Origin: Rubrobacter indicoceani | Lineage (GTDB): Bacteria; Actinomycetota; Rubrobacteria; Rubrobacterales; Rubrobacteraceae | Length of the DNA stretch: 64,000 bases | Reading direction: 5' to 3' | Assembly (NCBI RefSeq): GCF_003568865.1 | Contig: NZ_CP031115.1 | Coordinates: 930,001 to 994,000, forward strand | Part shown: positions 60,127 to 64,000 of the stretch, piece by piece | How the letters are laid out: each line of letters begins with the position of its first letter | Numbering within the stretch: the stretch's first letter is position 1 | Notes under the pieces: generated by a model | The model's input: only the letters and a program-made list of their open reading frames with translations | The model's database searches: none | What the model was told of the DNA's origin: nothing | Program-made: the position numbers and the translations under genes

Positions 60127-60683
60127 GCTCTGTTCCTTAAATAGACGTCCGTTGTAAGCGTCTGGTCGCGACCGTTCTCGCTGGTGGTGAGAGAGATGCG
60201 AACGAGCCGGACGTTCGCTTCGCTTATGCTGGTGCAACTGTCCGGGGTGCTGCAGTACCTGAACTCAAGGGCGCTTACGTTGTCCACAACAGGCTGGCCG
60301 TTGCGCTCAAGAGGGCCGCGTCCCGCTCCATCGAGCGCGCCGCGTCGGTAAGTGACCGTCTCGGGCGTACCGGACGGATTGTGGCGGAAGCTTATTTCCC
60401 CGGGATTATTCGTTAGCAGCAGGGTCGTGCCGCTGCTCGGGGGGTAGGCGGCCCGGATCTCCCGCTCCATCCGGTTCAGGCTGAGACGGGCGTTCTCGTT
60501 TGCCTCAGTCCGGTCGTTGCCCATGCTGAAGACCCGGACGCTGGCATCAAAGATACCGTAGAGCGCGGACAGCATTATCGTCAGCAGCATGATCGTGACC
60601 AAGAGCTCCGGCAAAGTAAAACCGCGCTCGTCCCCGAGCGCCACCCGGACCCGTCTCCTCCACGGCTTCACCAGTGAGTTCAC
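60123..60683 (-). CDS. Prepilin-like protein (PilW type)
   Basis: A 186-residue protein with a basic leader and class III signal DERGFTLPELLVTIMLLTIM. NARLSLNRMEREIRAAYPP is typical of PilW/GspJ. The Cys pair in RYCSTPDSCTS is near the C-terminus. The GTG at 60683 overlaps the preceding stop. Probably a minor pilin that initiates pilus assembly. Confidence 0.85.
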   Translation of the reverse strand: MNSLVKPWRRRVRVALGDERGFTLPELLVTIMLLTIMLSALYGIFDASVRVFSMGNDRTEANENARLSLNRMEREIRAAYPPSSGTTLLLTNNPGEISFRHNPSGTPETVTYRRGALDGAGRGPLERNGQPVVDNVSALEFRYCSTPDSCTSISEANVRLVRISLTTSENGRDQTLTTDVYLRNRA

Positions 60684-61132
60684 TGGACCACCACGCCCGA
60701 GGCGCTGTACATGTTTCCCGAGCCCCACGTTACCCGCACCGTTAGCCGAATAAGGCCCTGATCCGTGCTGGACGTCACGAAGCTCTGAGCCGCGATGCCC
60801 TCCGCCGGTTGCGCAAGGTATTCCTTTGTAATGGTATAGGAGAGGCCGGGGTAGGAAGCGCTTGCCTGCGCCGGGGACGTGACGTTCGGGTTTCCGGTCC
60901 CTGCCGGGAAATTTGATTTCACGGTCGCGTAGGCGAGGCTCTTCGCCCGCTCCAGTTCCGTGTTCGCCAGCAACCGGGCTCGGTCGTAGTTGCCGCTCGT
61001 GGTGGAGGTTTTGAGCCCGGTGTCGAGCATGGTCACCATTGGAATTATGGCTACCGTGAGGATCACGATAGCTGCGAGAAGCTCGACGAGGGAGTATCCG
61101 GCCTCGTCTCTGGCTCGGCTAGACAACTTCAA
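60680..61132 (-). CDS. Prepilin-like protein (PilV type)
   Basis: About 150 residues. Signal EAGYSLVELLAAIVILTVAI, with Tyr in place of Phe after the cleavage Gly, then NYDRARLLANTELERAKSLA and a beta-rich head (IRLTVRVTWGSGNMYSASGV). I place the start at TTG 61132, overlapping the fimT-like gene by 14 bases; a TTG at 61126 is an alternative. Confidence 0.82.
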   Translation of the reverse strand: MKLSSRARDEAGYSLVELLAAIVILTVAIIPMVTMLDTGLKTSTTSGNYDRARLLANTELERAKSLAYATVKSNFPAGTGNPNVTSPAQASASYPGLSYTITKEYLAQPAEGIAAQSFVTSSTDQGLIRLTVRVTWGSGNMYSASGVVVQ

Positions 61133-61574
61133 TCCGCGAGGTCTGAGTGTTGAGACGAAGCCTGTACTCGGGCGTGGATCGGGACGCCCGCGCCACCCCG
61201 ATGTCCCCCGAGCCGGAGACAACGGCGCTGCCATCTGCCTTGAACTCCACCGCCGTTATGGACGAGATGAACTTGGTGCCCTCGGGTAAGCATCGGTTCC
61301 GGCTTATACCGTTTCCCGCTACGTTGTAGCAGTTCGAAGTCGTGTTGAAAGTCACCTGGATATTTGAGAGGCGGTTTCGGGCCGTTCCGTGCGAGAGACG
61401 CAGATCGGCAGTAATCTGGTTGGCGGCAGAGGCCGCGTTCCGGCTGTCTATAAAACTGAAGAAGCTCGGTATCGCTATCGCCGCCAGTATGCCCAGGAGG
61501 ACCATGACGATCAGCAACTCCGGCAGCGTGAAGCCCCGGTCGTTTTCCGTCTCTGTCTTTTTCCTCGGCTGCAT
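61119..61574 (-). CDS. Prepilin-like protein (FimT/GspH type)
   Basis: A 151-residue protein: leader MQPRKKTETENDRG, then FTLPELLIVMVLLGILAAIA, SAANQITADLRLSHGTARNR and a head with one Cys pair (SNCYNVAGNGISRNRCL). ITADLRLSHGTARNR is the GspH/FimT signature. First prepilin gene after the sigma factor. Confidence 0.88.
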   Translation of the reverse strand: MQPRKKTETENDRGFTLPELLIVMVLLGILAAIAIPSFFSFIDSRNAASAANQITADLRLSHGTARNRLSNIQVTFNTTSNCYNVAGNGISRNRCLPEGTKFISSITAVEFKADGSAVVSGSGDIGVARASRSTPEYRLRLNTQTSRIEVV

Positions 61575-61606
61575 AGGATATTTATCGGATGGGGGAGATG
61601 GGAGCT

Positions 61607-62383
61607 TTAGCCGCTCCGGGCAAGGGTTCCGAGCCGCCGGATGGAAGCGGCCGCTATTCTGGACACTTTGCGCTGAGACAACCCGAGCTTCTCGCCGGTC
61701 TCGGTCTGAGAGAGGTCTTCGTAGTAGAGGTGGTGCAGGACTTTTCTCTGAAGCTCGGATAGGCTCTGCATCGCCTCCTGGAGCCAGATGCGGTCCTCTA
61801 TCGGGAGGGCGAAGGTCTCGTGGTGAAGGCTTTTTATGGCGGAGAGGTCCGCAGCACCGGAGCCCTCCGCTTCTTCGTCGAGGGAGCGAACGTTGGTGTC
61901 GAAGTAGAGCTTCATGAGTTCCTCGATGCCCTCGGGCGTTACGTTTACCTCGCGGGCGAGTTCTTCGGTGAGCGGCGGGCGGCCGAGCTCGGCCATGAGC
62001 TTTGCGTTCGCCTTCGCGACCTTTGCGTAGAGGCTTCTGGCCCAGCGGGGGCGTCGCATCCCCGGCGAAGAGTCGCGGAGGTGGTGGCGGATCTCACCCT
62101 CGATCATGGCGTGGGCGTAGGTACTGAACTTCGCCCGCGAGCCGGGCTCGTAGCCGCAGACGGCCTTCATCAGCCCGACGTGGCCGACCTGCAGCAGGTC
62201 CTCGTAGGACTCGCCGCTGGAGTCTCTGTAACGCAGTACGACCCCCCGGAGTATCCCCCCGTGCATCGCGAAGAGCCGCGCAAGAGCGCGCCGGTCGTTG
62301 CTCTCCCGGTAGGCCGCGAGAAGTCGCCCCGTCCGATCCCACCCCACCTGCGGCCCTGCGACCGTTGCGTGCATAGTTGCCAT
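61607..62383 (-). CDS. RNA polymerase sigma factor, SigF/SigB-like (sigma-70 group 3)
   Basis: A 258-residue sigma factor. Region 2: YEDLLQVGHVGLMKAV followed by FSTYAHAMIEGEIRHHLRD; region 3: LMAELGRPPLTEELAREVNV; region 4: LSELQRKVLHHLYYEDLSQT with the helix-turn-helix TGEKLGLSQRKVSRIAAASI. It lacks region 1, as in stress and motility sigma factors. It ends 32 bases before the first prepilin gene on the same strand, so it may direct, or be cotranscribed with, pilus genes. No anti-sigma gene is adjacent. Confidence 0.92.
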   Translation of the reverse strand: MATMHATVAGPQVGWDRTGRLLAAYRESNDRRALARLFAMHGGILRGVVLRYRDSSGESYEDLLQVGHVGLMKAVCGYEPGSRAKFSTYAHAMIEGEIRHHLRDSSPGMRRPRWARSLYAKVAKANAKLMAELGRPPLTEELAREVNVTPEGIEELMKLYFDTNVRSLDEEAEGSGAADLSAIKSLHHETFALPIEDRIWLQEAMQSLSELQRKVLHHLYYEDLSQTETGEKLGLSQRKVSRIAAASIRRLGTLARSG

Positions 62384-62496
62384 GCGATGGGTTATCGGGG
62401 AAAGGGTATGGGAACTTTAGACGCTCGCCGCCGAACCGGGAAATTTGCGTCTTTCGTACTAGTCCGGGACCGCTGAAGCCGGGGTGAAACGGCCCT

Positions 62497-64000
62497 TCAG
62501 AAAGAGCCCATCACGTCCAGAGCCGCCCCGACGATGGTCTCCGGGTCGAGGCCGTGGTGCCGGTAGAGGTCGTCCACGCCCCCCGACTGTCCGAACTCCG
62601 AGACCCCGAGGTGCGTCGCCGGGACGGTCTGCACCCCTCCCAGAAACGCCAGCGAGTGCGGATGGCCGTCTATAACGCTGACCATCGGGAGCTTTCTGCT
62701 TTCCGGGAACAGCCTGTCGAGGATGCCGTACGGGGCGTCCGTCAGCCCCTTCCTCGCCTGCAGCGCCCGAAAGACAAGGCTCGCGCTCGTCAGGCACACC
62801 ACGTCCGCCCCGATTGCGCCCTCTTCCTCCAGCAGGTCGGCGGCCCGGATAACCTCCGGCATCATCGCCCCGACCCCGACAAGCGTTACCTGCGGCCTCA
62901 GGCCGCGCTCCTGTGCATCCCGGAGCCGGTAGCCGCCGCTTAAAACCTGCCGCCGGCGACTTTCGCGGTCTTCTCTGTTCCCGGGAGCGGGGGAGAGGGA
63001 CTGCTCGACCGGGCGGGTCGAGAGCCGGAAGTAGTGTGAGGCGCCGCCCTTCTCCGGGGGTTTGCCGAGGCGGGAGAGGGCGTACAGAAGCGTCCATTCA
63101 AGGTCCTGGCCGAAGGCCGGTTCCCACGCGATACAGCCGGGTTGTTCGAGGCCGATGGACGGGGTGCTTATGGACTGGTGCGCGCCGCCCTCCGGGGCCA
63201 GCGTAACCCCCGAGGGGGTGCCGACGAGGATGGACTGACCGCCACCGTAGATGCCGAACGACCAGGGTTCAAGGGTTCGGTTCACGAAGGGGTCGTAGAT
63301 CGTTCCGATGGGCAGGAGCGGCTGGCCGCTTCTTCTCCACTCGTAGCCGAGCTCCCCTATAAGCCCGGCGAGGTTGACCTCCGCGATGCCGAGTTCTATG
63401 TGCTGGCCCGTGCCCGTCTCGCGCCAGCGGAGAAGGGTCTCGGGGTCGTCCGAGAACCAGTCGCGGCGTTCCTCGGTGGACCAGATACCGACCTTGTTGA
63501 TCCAGCCCCCGAGGTTCGTCGAGGACGCCACGTCCGGGCTGACGGTTACTATCCGCTCGGCGACCTCCGGCGCGAGCCTCGGAAGCTCCGTTACCGTACG
63601 ACCGAACTCCTGCTGCGTCGAGGTCTCGCCCCTGTAAGCGCGCCCCGTCTCCACCGGAACCTCCGGCGGCGGGGCTGGCGCGGACTCCGGCTTTGCAAGC
63701 CTCTCCGAGACCTCCCCGCAGAGCTTCGATTCCTCGCTGTTTTCGTTGAACGTCTCCCACGGGTCTTCCGGGTCGAAGCCGTACTCTTCTGCGAGTTCTC
63801 CGTACTGCTCGAGCGTGAGGAGCGCGGAGTGGTTGGAGGGGTGGCCCTCTATCGGGAGCCGCCTACCCTTGATGGTGTAGGCGAAGACGACGGAGGGGCG
63901 GTCGGTTGCGGCGTCGGCCTCGCGGTATGCCTCGACGAGGCTCTCGAGGTCGTGGCCGCCGAGGTCGCGGAAGGCGCGGGCGAGGTCGGCGTCCTCCACT
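62497..64000 (-). CDS. Pyruvate dehydrogenase E1-like (homodimeric transketolase-type), C-terminal part
   Basis: The right edge cuts the gene; about 500 C-terminal residues are visible. YTIKGRRLPIEGHPSNHSAL resembles the AceE-type active-site region, and the pyrimidine-binding domain follows (TGQHIELGIAEVNLAGLIGE, PIGTIYDPFVNRTLEPWSFG, PEGGAHQSISTPSIGLEQPG). The C-terminal transketolase domain ends HLGVSEFGQSGGVDDLYRHH. The AceE type (PDH E1) is most likely, but the ThDP motif GDG lies outside the window. Confidence 0.82.
   Translation of the reverse strand, partial: VEDADLARAFRDLGGHDLESLVEAYREADAATDRPSVVFAYTIKGRRLPIEGHPSNHSALLTLEQYGELAEEYGFDPEDPWETFNENSEESKLCGEVSERLAKPESAPAPPPEVPVETGRAYRGETSTQQEFGRTVTELPRLAPEVAERIVTVSPDVASSTNLGGWINKVGIWSTEERRDWFSDDPETLLRWRETGTGQHIELGIAEVNLAGLIGELGYEWRRSGQPLLPIGTIYDPFVNRTLEPWSFGIYGGGQSILVGTPSGVTLAPEGGAHQSISTPSIGLEQPGCIAWEPAFGQDLEWTLLYALSRLGKPPEKGGASHYFRLSTRPVEQSLSPAPGNREDRESRRRQVLSGGYRLRDAQERGLRPQVTLVGVGAMMPEVIRAADLLEEEGAIGADVVCLTSASLVFRALQARKGLTDAPYGILDRLFPESRKLPMVSVIDGHPHSLAFLGGVQTVPATHLGVSEFGQSGGVDDLYRHHGLDPETIVGAALDVMGSF

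Noticed and set aside
1-64000. CRISPR array, insertion sequence or prophage
   Set aside because: No regularly spaced repeats, transposase or phage genes were found; the only decayed mobile-type gene seen is the Uma2 remnant.

Overview
The window is GC-rich, densely coding bacterial DNA with many GTG and TTG starts and many 4-base start/stop overlaps. An F420-type luciferase-like oxidoreductase, the CbtAB/ChlID-type cobalamin gene set and a type IV pilus locus fit a deep-branching, Rubrobacter-like Actinomycetota. That assignment is inference from gene content, not proof.

Layout. 1-2640: the end of a nuclease-like gene, a pterin dehydratase, a GT-C glycosyltransferase, tRNA-Leu(CAA) and a small unknown gene. 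2680-8026: a complete branched-chain amino acid ABC importer (livJ-H-M-G-F) behind a good sigma-70 promoter. 8076-8750: trmB on the minus strand. 8852-33389: the core of the window, a run of about 24 kb of same-strand, mostly overlapping genes behind a promoter and a cobalamin riboswitch. It encodes cobalt uptake (cbtB, cbtA), a fused cobyric acid synthase/cobaltochelatase (CobQ-CobN), a small membrane protein, a ChlI-ChlD fusion, cobO, cobB, cobI, cobM, cbiD, cobL, a cbiG-cobJ fusion, a 2[4Fe-4S] ferredoxin, cobH, a gap with strong inverted repeats, cbiX, cobT, cobS, cbiB, a CobD/CobC-type aminotransferase-fold gene, a ribazole phosphatase, cobU and a PduX-type threonine kinase. 33400-36161: a Na+/H+ antiporter and a PrsW-type membrane protease. 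36417-40301: an unknown gene and two tandem DUF2723 membrane proteins that share near-identical DNA blocks; the second is frameshifted in a G run. 40320-56875: mixed metabolic genes (medium-chain reductases, CBS-ACT protein, epimerase, APC permease, phosphoribosyltransferase-like protein, LLM oxidoreductase, benzoylformate decarboxylase-like enzyme, LacI regulator with ribokinase, methyltransferase, flavin reductase, lipase, MarC), then prepilin peptidase and clpS. 57174-62383: type IV pilin pilA with a decayed pilin copy beside it, a broken Uma2-family gene, and an operon of four prepilin-like genes headed by a sigma factor. 62497 to the right edge: the C-terminal part of a pyruvate dehydrogenase E1-like gene.

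How the genes work together. The cobalamin operon carries markers of the cobalt-early (anaerobic-type) route (CbiX with an MxCxxC motif and His tail, CbiD, CbiG) and also a CobN/ChlID chelatase like that of the cobalt-late route. Precorrin-6A reductase (CobK/CbiJ) and uroporphyrinogen-III methyltransferase are not seen in the window. The aminopropanol side chain (PduX plus decarboxylase), lower-ligand activation (CobT) and nucleotide loop assembly (CobU, CobS, phosphatase) are present. The most unusual points are the CobQ-CobN fusion, the two chelatase systems in one operon, the structured cobH-cbiX gap, and the gene-conversion/frameshift pair of DUF2723 genes.
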